From contig NC_079476.1 in the NCBI RefSeq assembly GCF_026230105.1, positions 38,554,559 through 38,618,558 of the forward strand: DNA of 64,000 nt. Direction: 5' to 3'. The DNA comes from Diorhabda sublineata (lineage: Eukaryota > Arthropoda > Insecta > Coleoptera > Chrysomelidae). Below are positions 35,456 to 47,449 of this stretch, one piece after another; the first letter of the stretch is position 1; every line of letters begins with the position of its first letter. A program made the translations under genes and the position numbers. The notes below the pieces were generated by a model that was given only the letters and a program-made list of their open reading frames with translations, searched no databases and had not been told where the DNA came from.

Positions 35456-38400
35456 TAAAACCCATAAAGTGATTTTACTTTGAACGTGTTTGGTACCAAT
35501 AACCAATTTATATTCGAATGCAAAGGTAGATCTTGTTTTCACAATTCTTCTGAAAATCTCATTCTAACAACCGTTTTTTATTACTTGACTAGAGAAAAAA
35601 ATACAGATACAAAAGGTATTAGAAACCCTTCTAAGGAATTCTTTGATATTACCATACACAATTTTATGAGCGTCGTTTTTGAAATAGCCCCATAGAAAGT
35701 GGCGACGATAAATCTGTCTTGTAACACATCGTCAAATGTTGATGTCAGGTTTACGAAGTAGATCAGGATCTACTTCGAGAGTTGCCCTAGAGTTTGGAAT
35801 TAAATTCTACCAACAACTTTCAAGACCCATAAAATGATTTTACTTTGAACGAGTTTGGTACCAATAACCAATTGATTTCCGAATGCGAAGGTATATCTTG
35901 TTGTTTGGTGGCGATAAAACTGTCATCTTGAACCACATCGTCAAATGTTAACGTCAGGATTACGAAGTAGATCAGGATCTACTTCGAGAGTTGCCCTAGA
36001 GTTTGGAATTAAATTCTACCAACAACTTTCAAGACCCATAAAATGATTCTACTTTGAAAGAGTTTGGTACCAATAACCAATTAATTTCCGAATGCGAAGG
36101 TATATCTTGTTGTTTGGTGGCGATAAAACTGTCATCTTGAACCACATCGTCAAATGTTAACGTCAGGATTACGAAGTAGATCAGGATCTACTTCGAGAGT
36201 TGCCCTAGAGTTTGGAATTAAATTCTACCAACAACTTTCAAGACCCATAAAATGATTTTACTTTGAACGAGTTTGGTACCAATAACCAATTGATTTCCGA
36301 ATGCGAAGGTATATCTTGTTGTTTGGTGGCGATAAAACTGTCATCTTGAACCACATCGTCAAATGTTAACGTCAGGATTACGAAGTAGATCAGGATCTAC
36401 TTCGAGAGTTGCCCTAGAGTTTGGAATTGAATTCTACCAACAACTTTCAAGACCCATAAAATGATTTTACTTTGAACGAGTTTGGTACCAATAACCAATT
36501 AATTTCCGAATGCGAAGGTATATCTTGTTGTTTGGTGGCGATAAATCTGTCATCTTGAACCACATCGTCAAATGTTAACGTCAGGATTACGAAGTAGATC
36601 AGGATCTACTTCGAGAGTTGCCCTAGAGTTTGGAATTAAATTCTACCAACAACTTTCAAGACCCATAAAATGATTTTACTTTGAACGAGTTTGGTACCAA
36701 TAACCAATTGATTTCCGAATGCGAAGGTATATCTTGTTGTTTGGTGGCGATAAAACTGTCATCTTGAACCACATCGTCAAATGTTAACGTCAGGATTACG
36801 AAGTAGATCAGGATCTACTTCGAGAGTTGCCCTAGAGTTTGGAATTGAATTCTACCAACAACTTTCAAGACCCATAAAATGATTTTACTTTGAACGAGTT
36901 TGGTACCAATAACCAATTAATTTCCGAATGCGAAGGTATATCTTGTTGTTTGGTGGCGATAAATCTGTCATCTTGAACCACATCGTCAAATGTTAACGTC
37001 AGGATTACGAAGTAGATCAGGATCTACTTCGAGAGTTGCCCTAGAGTTTGGAATTAAATTCTACCAACAACTTTCAAGACCCATAAAATGATTTTACTTT
37101 GAACGAGTTTGGTACCAATAACCAATTGATTTCCGAATGCGAAGGTATATCTTGTTGTTTGGTGGCGATAAAACTGTCATCTTGAACCACATCGTCAAAT
37201 GTTAACGTCAGGATTACGAAGTAGATCAGGATCTACTTCGAGAGTTGCCCTAGAGTTTGGAATTAAATTCTACCAACAACTTTCAAGACCCATAAAATGA
37301 TTCTACTTTGAAAGAGTTTGGTACCAATAACCAATTAATTTCCGAATGCGAAGGTATATCTTGTTGTTTGGTGGCGATAAATCTGTCATCTTGAACCACA
37401 TCGTCAAATGTTAACGTCAGGATTACGAAGTAGATCAGGATCTACTTCGAGAGTTGCCCTAGAGTTTGGAATTGAATTCTACCAACAACTTTCAAGACCC
37501 ATAAAATGATTCTACTTTGAAAGAGTTTGGTACCAATAACCAATTAATTTCCGAATGCGAAGGTATATCTTGTTGTTTGGTGGCGATAAATCTGTCATCT
37601 TGAACCACATCGTCAAATGTTAACGTCAGGATTACGAAGTAGATCAGGATCTACTTCGAGAGTTGCCCTAGAGTTTGGAATTGAATTCTACCAACAACTT
37701 TCAAGACCCATAAAATGATTTTACTTTGAACGAGTTTGGTACCAATAACCAATTAATTTCCGAATGCGAAGGTATATCTTGTTGTTTGGTGGCGATAAAA
37801 CTGTCATCTTGAACCACATCGTCAAATGTTAACGTCAGGATTACGAAGTAGATCAGGATCTACTTCGAGAGTTGCCCTAGAGTTTGGAATTAAATTCTAC
37901 CAACAACTTTCAAGACCCATAAAATGATTCTACTTTGAAAGAGTTTGGTACCAATAACCAATTAATTTCCGAATGCGAAGGTATATCTTGTTGTTTGGTG
38001 GCGATAAATCTGTCATCTTGAACCACATCGTCAAATGTTAACGTCAGGATTACGAAGTAGATCAGGATCTACTTCGAGAGTTGCCCTAGAGTTTGGAATT
38101 GAATTCTACCAACAACTTTCAAGACCCATAAAATGATTCTACTTTGAAAGAGTTTGGTACCAATAACCAATTAATTTCCGAATGCGAAGGTATATCTTGT
38201 TGTTTGGTGGCGATAAATCTGTCATCTTGAACCACATCGTCAAATGTTAACGTCAGGATTACGAAGTAGATCAGGATCTACTTCGAGAGTTGCCCTAGAG
38301 TTTGGAATTGAATTCTACCAACAACTTTCAAGACCCATAAAATGATTTTACTTTGAACGAGTTTGGTACCAATAACCAATTAATTTCCGAATGCGAAGGT

Positions 38401-39108
38401 ATATCTTGTTGTTTGGTGGCCATAAAACTGTCATCTTGAACCACATCGTCAAATGTTAACGTCAGGATTACGAAGTAGATCAGGATCTACTTCGAGAGTT
38501 GCCCTAGAGTTTGGAATTAAATTCTACCAACAACTTTCAAGACCCATAAAATGATTCTACTTTGAAAGAGTTTGGTACCAATAACCAATTAATTTCCGAA
38601 TGCGAAGGTATATCTTGTTGTTTGGTGGCGATAAATCTGTCATCTTGAACCACATCGTCAAATGTTAACGTCAGGATTACGAAGTAGATCAGGATCTACT
38701 TCGAGAGTTGCCCTAGAGTTTGGAATTGAATTCTACCAACAACTTTCAAGACCCATAAAATGATTCTACTTTGAAAGAGTTTGGTACCAATAACCAATTA
38801 ATTTCCGAATGCGAAGGTATATCTTGTTGTTTGGTGGCGATAAATCTGTCATCTTGAACCACATCGTCAAATGTTAACGTCAGGATTACGAAGTAGATCA
38901 GGATCTACTTCGAGAGTTGCCCTAGAGTTTGGAATTGAATTCTACCAACAACTTTCAAGACCCATAAAATGATTTTACTTTGAACGAGTTTGGTACCAAT
39001 AACCAATTAATTTCCGAATGCGAAGGTATATCTTGTTGTTTGGTGGCGATAAATCTGTTATCTTTAACCACATCGTCAAATGTTGATGTGAGGTTTACGA
39101 AGTAGAGA
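35456..39108. repeat. Satellite array, 209-bp unit, 16 regular units plus one long edge unit
   Basis: GACCCATAAAATGATT starts units at 35824, 36033, 36242 and so on every 209 bp to 38959; the last unit is cut near 39108. A first, diverged unit (35456-35823) is about 158 bp longer. Each unit contains a near-perfect hairpin with 10-bp arms CGAAGTAGAT and ATCTACTTCG around CAGG. Linked variants (TTTTACTTTGAACG versus TTCTACTTTGAAAG, ATAAAACTG versus ATAAATCTG, AATTAAATTC versus AATTGAATTC, TTGATTT versus TTAATTT) define higher-order patterns: a two-unit alternation in units 3-6 and a three-unit pattern in units 10-15. No open frame survives. Confidence 0.97.
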
Positions 39109-39752
39109 CATAACACGTAGAAAAGGTATTAATTCTTCTCTAGAACTCTTTATGCCCTGTTGAGCATCAGATTAATAGGGTTTTAGTTAACACTCTTCTT
39201 TTATCCATTTTGCCAGGCTTTCCAGCTCTTTTCTACCATTTATATTTGTCGGATTATTTCGTACTTTTCATCGTACGACGTCTACTTTTGAGTTTCAAAT
39301 AGTGAGTTTGATCCATTCCGTGGAATTGTAAACAAAATGACGAATTTATTCTTTATATCGTCTGTAGTATACTGGAAAGCACTTTTTGAACCAGATTCGT
39401 CACCACCAGGTAGTCATCTATTCCGGAATTATCTTAAATATGTTAGTTTTTCGATAACATTCATTACGTAGTAATGAAAAACTTTTGAATCTTGCCTCAC
39501 GCACGCAATAATTACCAACGACGGAAAATTTTTTCTCATTAACTTAAAATTACAATTGAAGATCGTGACTAAAATCAAAGCCAGCTTAATAATTATATAC
39601 AATTATCATTGTTTGAATAGGTTCTAATTATTTTTATTAAATGTGTTAATTTTAGTTTATTTGTTGCATGTGTGGGAAAAATGCATGAATGACCGTATCC
39701 ATTTAAAGATTTCCTATAAGGATGAATGTTGTAACTATAGGTGGAAATATAT
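39109..39752. other. Unassigned AT-rich spacer
   Basis: The first 60 bp (AAAAGGTATTAATTCTTCT onward) resemble the extra segment of the long first unit of the preceding satellite, so this may be diverged array edge. Otherwise nothing recognised. Confidence 0.45.
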
Positions 39753-40431
39753 TACGAGGTGTAGCTGTTAAATAACTAGACTGGTGGGTTTAGATTATTC
39801 ATTACCAATAAGAAGTCTTTTTCCGCCAGTTCCTTCAAGACGCGCGCCGCTTCTACTTTCGCAGCTTCAATAGACTCAAATTTCATTTCTTTTAAAGCAG
39901 ATTTGATCCGTCACCCGTTATTACCTTTTCTAATAAATTTGAGGTATTCTCAAACGCAATTTTTTGGTCTTCAACTGTTTGTCAATTCTTATAGATTCAA
40001 TAATAGCACGAATATTTAGCTGACAGAAAAATTTACCAATTTTTTCTATATTTTCATCCGTTTTTGTCATAGGAGGACGACCTGAACGTGTATCACCCTC
40101 AAAACCTTCAAGGCCATCTTGATAGCGTTCAAGTTACCCAAAAAAACACGTGGACACGACAAACATTCATTTTCATACATGTGTTTCGATAATTTATTAG
40201 TTTTGTTTGCGTTTTTTCCAAATTTTCACGTCGATCTTTTTTACGGCCAAATAAAAATACAGCCCCTTTCTAAATCAAAGCCACGACTACACTGGTTTGT
40301 CTACAGACACGGCGGACGTCGCATTCGAAAGAGTAGGCTTCAGACTAAACAACTGACAGTCGTTAATTTTTGGCGCAAGCGTACTTTTTCTATAGCAGTG
40401 CTAGTCTCCTTACTTATAGCCACACCTTGTA
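39753..40431 (-). mobile_element. Internally deleted mariner element, both ends intact
   Basis: Ends are CGAGGTGTAGCTGTTAAATA at 39755 and its diverged inverse ending CCACACCTTG at 40429, each beside a TA (39753-39754 and 40430-40431), the mariner target duplication. The minus strand encodes parts of the transposase: YENECLS, then GDTRSGRPP and TDENIEKIG (about 40030-40095), the end of the DNA-binding domain; NIRAIIESI; then EKVITGDGS (about 39905-39930), the first catalytic block with DGS for DES/DET; and, after a large gap, KFESIEAAKVEAARVLKELA (about 39830-39900) from the C-terminus. At 675 bp it is half the usual 1.3 kb; the DD34D core between is deleted and frames are broken. Confidence 0.85.
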
Positions 40432-40734
40432 TAGTTTCTATAAAATAATATTTATTCCTCATTGAACTGATTTGTCAAAGTACCATAATACATAGAGATT
40501 TTTTAGTACCTAGTTCTCAAGAATCAACTCAATTTAATTGACACCCTGCCTGGAAATAACAGACTATAACATTGATATAAATTTATTTATATTTATTTAT
40601 AATAAAATTGTTGTGTTTTGTATAAGAGCTGACACGGAGCAGTGGCGTTTGGGAGAGTCCAAAATATGATGATTGGGTGCAATTTAACTCTATACCAAGT
40701 TATAGGGTTTCAAAATTGATAATATTTGAATAAC
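40432..40734. other. Unassigned spacer
   Basis: AT-rich; nothing recognised. Confidence 0.45.
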
Positions 40735-42458
40735 CAAGGACATTTTTTTTTAAAATAAAAATATATCAAATTGTGACTGTGTAACATTCGTTGAATTTTG
40801 AATCTTTCTACTTCTACAATAAACTGACAACGACGGTTTACTTCATTTTGTTCGTCGCCCATAAAATGAACCTGCAAAAATTTATGATGTTCATTCATCA
40901 CCTTGAAAAAGTGGTGAAAACCGGGGCATTCTTATAACTTCATCCACTCCAAGTAATGTCATTTGAAAGCAAGAGTTGTATCTCCTGATTTTACTCAAAA
41001 ATCGCTTTGACTCATCGGTAACATTCAACAACAAAGTTTTCAACGGTTCTTTTGGTTCACCAAGCAATGAAAGTGAAACTGGAACAGCACATCGACATTT
41101 TTTATTCATTGAACCAATAACAATATTGAAATCCAGTATCATTAAATATCGACCACTCCAAACACATGAAATATCGACGGCGCGTGGTATCTATTTCTAC
41201 TCGAACAATTCTCCTAGTCTGTGATTGTTGGGTCTGAAGAGGTGTTTCAGCAGCTCTCAAATCACTTTGTTGTCTTTTCAACTCTGCATGAACCGAAGAT
41301 TCTTGATTTTGCTGCCGTTATAATGTAGATTTACGCTTCCTAGGCATTTTTTACGCTTTCAACGATGATCCAAGCTGGTGAAAACCGGGGCATTCTTATA
41401 ACTTTATCCACTCCAAGTAATGTCATTTGAAAGCAAGAGTTGTATCTCCTGATTTTACTCAAAAATCGCTTTGACTCATCGGTAACATTCAACAACAAAG
41501 TTTTCAACGGTTCTTTTGGTTCACCAAGCACATCTTTCCATTTGAGTGCATTGCAATATCGACATTTTTTATTCATTGAACCATTAACAATATTGGAATC
41601 CAGTATCATTAAATATCGACCACTCCAAACACCTAGTCTGTGATTGTTGGGTCTGAAGAGGTGTTTCAGCAGCTCTCAAATCACTTTGTTGTCTTTTCAG
41701 CTCTGCATGAACCGAAGATTCTTGATTTTGCTGCCGTTATAATGTAGATTTACGCTTCCTAGGCATTTTTTACGCTTTCAACGATGATCCAAGCTGGTGA
41801 AAACCGGGGCATTCTTATAACTTTATCCACTCCAAGTAATGTCATTTGAAAGCAAGAGTTTTATCTCCTGATTTTACTCAAAAATCGCTTCGACTCATCG
41901 GTAACATTCAACAACAAAGTTTTCAACGGTTCTTTTGGTTCACCAAGCACATCTTTCCATTTGAGTGCATTGCAATATCGACATTTTTTATTCATTGAAC
42001 CATTAACAATATTGGAATGCAGTATCATTAAATATCGACCACTCCAAACACCTAGTCTGTGATTGTTGGGTCTGAAGAGGTGTTTCAGCAGCTCTCAAAT
42101 CACTTTGTTGTCTTTTCAGCTCTGCATGAACCGAAGATTCTTGATTTTGCTGCACGGGACCGTAATAATGTAGATTTACGCTTCCGAGGCATTTTTTACG
42201 CTTTCAATGACTGTTTAAAATAACAATGATACCTAACCTCAAATATTCCAAAAAGCTGAAACTATAGTCAATTGAATTGGGGGCTTAAACTTAGATGGCG
42301 CTGAACTAGCAAAATGTTGATATTTGTTGACAAGATTTTTTTTTTATTTTTGTAAAAAATGTTTTATATATACAAAGTTTCATGACGATTCGTCAAGTAG
42401 TTTTTGCGTGAAAGCTTAACAAACATCCACGCTTTCACATTTATAATATTAGTAAGGA
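40735..42458 (-). pseudogene. Helitron 5' end with triplicated start of the Rep/helicase protein gene
   Basis: The 5' end on the minus strand at 42458 reads TCCTTACTAATATTATAAAT, followed by the TTTCACGCAAAAACTACT phrase, like known insect Helitron starts (TC...). The coding part follows in three tandem copies (42200-41796, 41795-41377, 41376-40913; 419, 419 and 464 bp). Each reads MPRKRKS at its start and then NALKWKDVLGEPKEPLKTLL, ESKRFLSKIRRYNSCFQMT and LLGVD, the N-terminal region of the Helitron replicase-helicase. Only the copy nearest 40913 continues into HHKFLQVHFMGDEQNEVNRR and MLHSHN (40740-40901). The Rep catalytic motif and helicase are absent, so the element is dead and 3'-truncated. 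The base 5' of the TC is G rather than the usual A. Confidence 0.8.
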
Positions 42459-44014
42459 CGCCATTCCACAATTCTTTACGGGAATCGAATGAACAGACTG
42501 TTTTAACGTCACTCAAAAGGAGGCAACGCATTTATTGAGAACCTGTGAGGCCAATTTGAGAACAATTATTTCCTAGTTCAATTCACTTAATCGGAAATTG
42601 GTTAGTGTCTGACTTTAGACTACCAGAATATTATTTTGGTAATTTTCGTCTTTAGATTATAAAAATTTCCCTACTGTTTCAAATCTGAAGAAAACCGTAC
42701 TTTGTTTTAGAACAAGGGTTCTTTTATAAGTGTATTTCCAAACTTGGGATTTTATAGCTCAGTGAGTGAGTTTTTGATTCAATTTTCTCCTCGCAGTCGT
42801 CTTCCTCAACCAATTTGAGTTGGATAAGGTGTCAAACCCAAAAAAACCATCACAACGAGAATTTTAGGTGGTTGAATACCTAAAAGTTATCAAAGAGATC
42901 TAACCACCACTTGAGGGACATGCTGTATTTATAGATAAAATTAACAGAGTTATTCACATGAATAAAGATGAATATCTACTTATATCTTTATTGTTTTAGT
43001 TCTATTATTTTACCTTCTCTTAGCCCTTCTATGTTTTTGCAGTACTTTAATCTTCTGATCCACATCGACTCCTAATATTTGGAATTTCTGAATAGATTGA
43101 TTAACGTACTCCTCTTTGGTCAATAAGAATCAAAACTTTCTCAAGATTCATAGATTGACAATTTTATATCTAACCGAGAAAGTTCTAGATTTCTTTGGAT
43201 TGGAATAGTTTCTAACAAGCTATTTTTGTGAGAACAGAAAGAAGTATTTTGACAATTTTTTGATAAAGGCATATTATTGTAATGCAAGCAAGCAAATCAG
43301 CTGGTTATTATTCTTTTTTTCAAAATGTTCAATGGAATTGCAGAACGCTGCGACTTACAAATCGAAGAAAAAGTTCGATTACTTTTGAAGATATCCATTT
43401 TTTAATGCGAGTTTTTTATCAGCATGAAGCAATCGAGGGACTCATCTAGCAGATTCATATGTAAGCTTCCATTCGAAATAATAAATACCCGTTGGGTTGC
43501 ATTACATTCCTGATTAGAGTGGAATATCATTAACAACCCTCGTATACCATTAGTGAGTTTGATAAATTACCGTGTCCTTTTTAAAAGATAAAATAAATTA
43601 ACTCTTGTTTCAATTTTGTTGTATAAAATGAAATGCGTTCGGTTCATTTCCTTGACCGGAACACTACAAACTATAAATGTCAAGCAGAGGGGTACATCAA
43701 CATTCAATAGAGTAAAAAGTAGCGACTTATCTCCTTTCCAAATCTATGTGACACAGGAAATGCACTTTGCTATCACGTAGTTTCCAAAGTAGTTTATATA
43801 CCAAGGCGTTTTAATACATTATTTATTACTTAAAAAACGTGTTTCCGTTTTTATAACTTATAATTTTGTAAAAAAGTACGTATTTTTTTGGTAATGTAAA
43901 AGACTATATTACTTGTTTATTTCTTTAATTATTTAAAGTACAACTTCATACTATTTACTTAACTTTCGATTGTCGGTTTTGCGCCCAACTCCAAATTTTA
44001 GAAATAAGACTATA
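42459..44014. other. Unassigned AT-rich intergenic sequence
   Basis: No open frame, repeat or element end recognised. Confidence 0.45.
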
Positions 44015-44837
44015 GTCTGGTCAAATCAGACACTCAAAGCTACATAAATTGCCATCAAGCTGAAAATCAGTGAAATTGTTTAAAATACAATTGAAAATAA
44101 AATTTGAATGTTCCCCATCATTTCCGTGTATGGAAAAAATTTTATTCAAGATCAAAGGTTAAGAAAATAAGTTTTTCGCGATTATCAGCAAAACGGTAAG
44201 TTTAATCATAAAAATACTTCAGACAAAAATTATAGACTATAAAATTATCTACAAAAAACGTGTTGATACTTTTTTTCCTACGAGCCACCGTTTCTGAGAT
44301 ATAACGATTCAAAAAGTTGTTAAAATTAGGTTTTAGATTTACTGTCGTATTTAATTGCTACAATGACAATTGATAATTTATTTGATGAACTTATGACAGT
44401 TCCAACCAGTCAATAGAAATTTTTAACAAATACTCACAACAAGTCTCAGTTCATTTCAATGTTGTAAGAAAAGTTTACTACTGAAAATATATTGGTGAAA
44501 CGATTAAATACAACTTTTTGAATCATTATATCTCAGAAACAGTGGGTTTTAGGAAAAAAAGTATTGATACGTTTTTTGTAGATAATTTTATGATCTACAA
44601 TTTTTGTTTAAAGTATTTTGATGATAAAACTCACCGTTTTGCTGATAATTGCGAAAAATTCATTTTTTTGACTTTTGACCTAGAATAAAATATTTTCCAC
44701 ACACGGAAATGATGAGGTGTATTCAAATTCTATGTTCAATTGTATTCAAATTCTATGTTTAAGTGTATTTTAAACAATTTCACTGATTTTCAGCTTGATG
44801 GTAATTTATGTAACTTCGAATGTCTAAATTGACCGGA
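44015..44837. mobile_element. About 820-bp foldback element with 320-bp inverted arms
   Basis: The left arm begins TCTGGTCAAATCAGACACTC (44016) and the right arm ends with the diverged inverse, GAATGTCTAAATTGACCGGA (about 44818-44837). Shared inner blocks, in order from each end, are CATAAATTGCCATCAAGCTG, AAAATCAGTGAAATTGTTTA, TTTCCGTGT, CGATTATCAGCAAAACGGT, TTATCTACAAAAAACGTGTT and ACCGTTTCTGAGATATAACG. The loop of about 170 bp (44330-44500) is unrelated to the arms. No transposase is encoded. A clear target duplication was not identified. It differs in sequence from the hairpin elements at 9579, 21024 and 49465. Confidence 0.82.
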
Positions 44838-45089
44838 TTATTAAATTCGGACAGCTGAACGTCCATGCGCAGACTTCGAGGGACTCAGCTAAGTTAACTC
44901 CGTTGCGGACTTGGTCGAAGCTTCGGAACTAGTAGTGTACTGGACATGTTTTCACTCAAAAATGATTTGTTTCCTAAAAAAACTCGCTCACACTTCCACA
45001 TACGGTAAGAACCAATCATCAAACCAATACTCATTCTTCCTCTCAATTGGAAGCACACAATGTTTCACAGGTTGTGATTAATTTACTTT

Positions 45090-45435
45090 TCAAAGATAAT
45101 TTATATACTTTTAATTGGGTTCTACAAGCGAAAAAAACAAAAACTCGGAACTACAGAGGTCGACATAAATCAGCAGGTATCCATGTGGGAAGTCTCTTGG
45201 GTTTGTACATTTTTGACTGTCATGTGACGGGCCAAAGTTATCTGGAAAGTCTCATGGGCAAATGGAGAACCATCGTTGAGTAGCCCGCACCTGACACCCT
45301 GTGATTTCTTTCAGTAAGACCTTCTCAAGGACCACGCACCCTTCCAAAACTCCGAACTGCAATTGGAAAAAAATTTGAAACACTTCGCGAGCAGCTTGAT
45401 ACCACGATAGAGGATTTTGATCTCACAATTTTCAA
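45090..45435 (+). pseudogene. Tc1/mariner superfamily transposase C-terminal fossil
   Basis: The plus strand reads IHVGSLLGLYIFDCHVTGQS and YLESLMGKW (about 45180-45270), as in the core of the subgroup whose members read GPYFFDGxxTGExYLxFL. After a frame change, SPHLTPCDFFQ (45282-45314) corresponds to SPDLTPCDFFLWG, which carries the third catalytic residue; here D of SPD is replaced by H. A stop follows in place of the tryptophan codon, and then DLLKDHA. The tail to 45435 is blurred. N-terminal DNA-binding domain and first catalytic block were not found. Confidence 0.7.
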
Positions 45436-45479
45436 TGTTTTCTTAACTGCGTCAAACAACTTCAGTATACAAGCGACGT

Positions 45480-45757
45480 GTGACTATTTTTTTGTTTATC
45501 TGGCATATCCAAGACTTGGAGAAACGAAATAGAGGAGTCAAGAGCTGGAGGGCAAAATGCCAGAACGGAAAGGAATGGAAAATAATAACAAAAGCAGCCA
45601 AGACAAACGATAAACTATAAAAAAAAGCAAAAATAGAAAACGAGGAGTAATCCATCTCAAAAAATGATTTTAAAGCGCTAAAAGCGATAGCCATAATCAA
45701 AAGGATTGAAAGGCTTGATGATGATGATGATTATGATGATGATGATGACGATGATCT
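45480..45757 (+). other. Possible non-LTR retrotransposon tail ending in GAT repeats
   Basis: The plus strand reads DLEKRNRGVKSW and GKEWKIITKAAKTNDKL, reminiscent of the last residues of RTE/CR1-type proteins (WxxLVKAAKT). It then runs into a GAT trinucleotide repeat (45716-45756), as 3' ends of such elements often do. No catalytic motif is present, so this is weak. Confidence 0.35.
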
Positions 45758-46689
45758 AGCATAGCATACAAGTTTTTTGTAAAAAGGATTAGTACTGAAC
45801 GTACTCGCAGAGACTAATGTTTATCTTCACACTTTACTTTGTAATTTAATTGGTACATCAAAAAAACATATTCTGCTTTCGTCAACTGTTTACAGCGACC
45901 TCTCAATCTAACGTACGTTCCGTTAAGGACCGATCAATCCATAGAGTATTCTAACGCTAGAATATTTCGATATAACACTTTCAATACTTCTTCAGTGTCT
46001 CTGCTAACTGTATATAAGTAATTTGTCCAACTTTTATATATATGGATCAAATATCCGCTTCCTCAAAGATGTATACTCAAGAGATCTTCGCTTTCTCATA
46101 GCCCTACATGTTGCCCCAGTAGTCTAGCTTTTCCTTTTCTATCTATTTCTTCAAATATTATAACAATATTTATGCTACAAAAGGGTTTTTCTTTAATTTT
46201 TCTGCTATATTTTCTTCGGTTTATTTTACATGACCCAATAAGCACGTAAAATAATTAAATCCGCATTTTTGTAACAACGATGATCTTAAATGAGAAGACT
46301 TTTTCTATCCAAATCCATTGACATTGTTGTAAAAACGCAAGTATAGAAAGCAACGAATCGTTTCAGCTTTAGCGTTATCATTAACATCTTTTTTTATCCA
46401 ATCGGTTCTTCGTTGATCTGTCAATTAATTATACTTTTGAGACTCGATAAAATACCACAAATACTTTTATTGTATTCTACGAGCTTAACCAGCTTTATAG
46501 TATAAAAGAATTCAAACTGATTCCTTGATTATTTCAGCAGGGATTAAAGATGGAGCATGCTTTGAATAATTGCCGCCAGTTAAAAATAAGTTTCATGCTT
46601 ATTTGCACTCGAAATTAATAAAAAATACGATAATTTCATGTTAAATCGTGGATTTTATTGTCTTTTTTGCCTATTGAGAATAAATAGAT
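45758..46689. other. Unassigned AT-rich intergenic sequence
   Basis: Nothing recognised. Confidence 0.45.
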
Positions 46690-46790
46690 GTACTTTTGGT
46701 ATCTGGAATCTAGTATCTTTCAACAATTCCATTCGTAGTAGCACTTTTCGGTATACCCAGTTTTGCTGCTACGTAAGTCTTGCATTACTA
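46690..46790 (-). pseudogene. Tc1-like transposase helix-turn-helix scrap
   Basis: The minus strand reads VAAKLGIPKSATTNGIVERY (about 46710-46771), which fits the helix-turn-helix of Tc1-type transposases (VAxxLGIPKSTVxxIVERY) that binds the terminal repeats. A stop follows directly. No other part of the element is visible nearby. Confidence 0.45.
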
Positions 46791-47449
46791 GATATTGGTC
46801 TTGCCTGAGGCCTGCAAGGCTAGGTCCTGATCTTGCAGACTTAAAGCTGGTAAAGTTCTAATACCAAAATCTTCACAAGTACCAAGCAATTGTTACGAAT
46901 TCAGTTTTGATTTTGTTTGATTTTGCTATTGATCTTGAGGCTGATACATTTCAAAAAAGATTTTTAAGGGATATTGATTAAAAAATTGACACGATGACTG
47001 TTGAATATGATCTCAAACACGAATTTTTTTGAAGTTAGGTCATCATCTAATCGTCAATTAGTCCCAGGTTCGAATCTGACTGATAAATGAACAATTTTGG
47101 ATCTTTGTCAGTGCACTTTTCAAATAGTTTTTATTTATATCATTTTTTTATTTTATACCTACAAGGTTTAAAACTGAAAAATGGTTGTAAGGAAAATTCC
47201 ATTGAAAAAAGTGGACTAAAAAAGTATTTATTGATTTGTATATGACGGCAAATTCTATTTGAATCATCAAATCTCTAAAACTAAATAATTTTTTCGAATT
47301 TTAAGAATTTTATTCTCTAATCAACACTTGGATTATTTTCTTTGAATAATTTTAAAAGGAAATTTACGTAATTATCCCTTGCTATAAAAAATACCATTCC
47401 GTAATCTAATAAATAATTTACCATTTTCATTAGCGATTATTATTCTAAA
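46791..47449. other. Unassigned AT-rich intergenic sequence
   Basis: Nothing recognised. Confidence 0.45.

Noticed and set aside
35456..39108. CRISPR-like array
   Set aside because: Regular 209-bp units have no short repeat/unique spacer pattern; the sequence is eukaryotic satellite.
40119..40448. 109-codon plus-strand frame
   Set aside because: Runs antisense through the deleted mariner element, whose transposase text is on the other strand.
41340..41643. Plus-strand frames in the 419-bp repeats
   Set aside because: Antisense shadows of the Helitron protein fragments.
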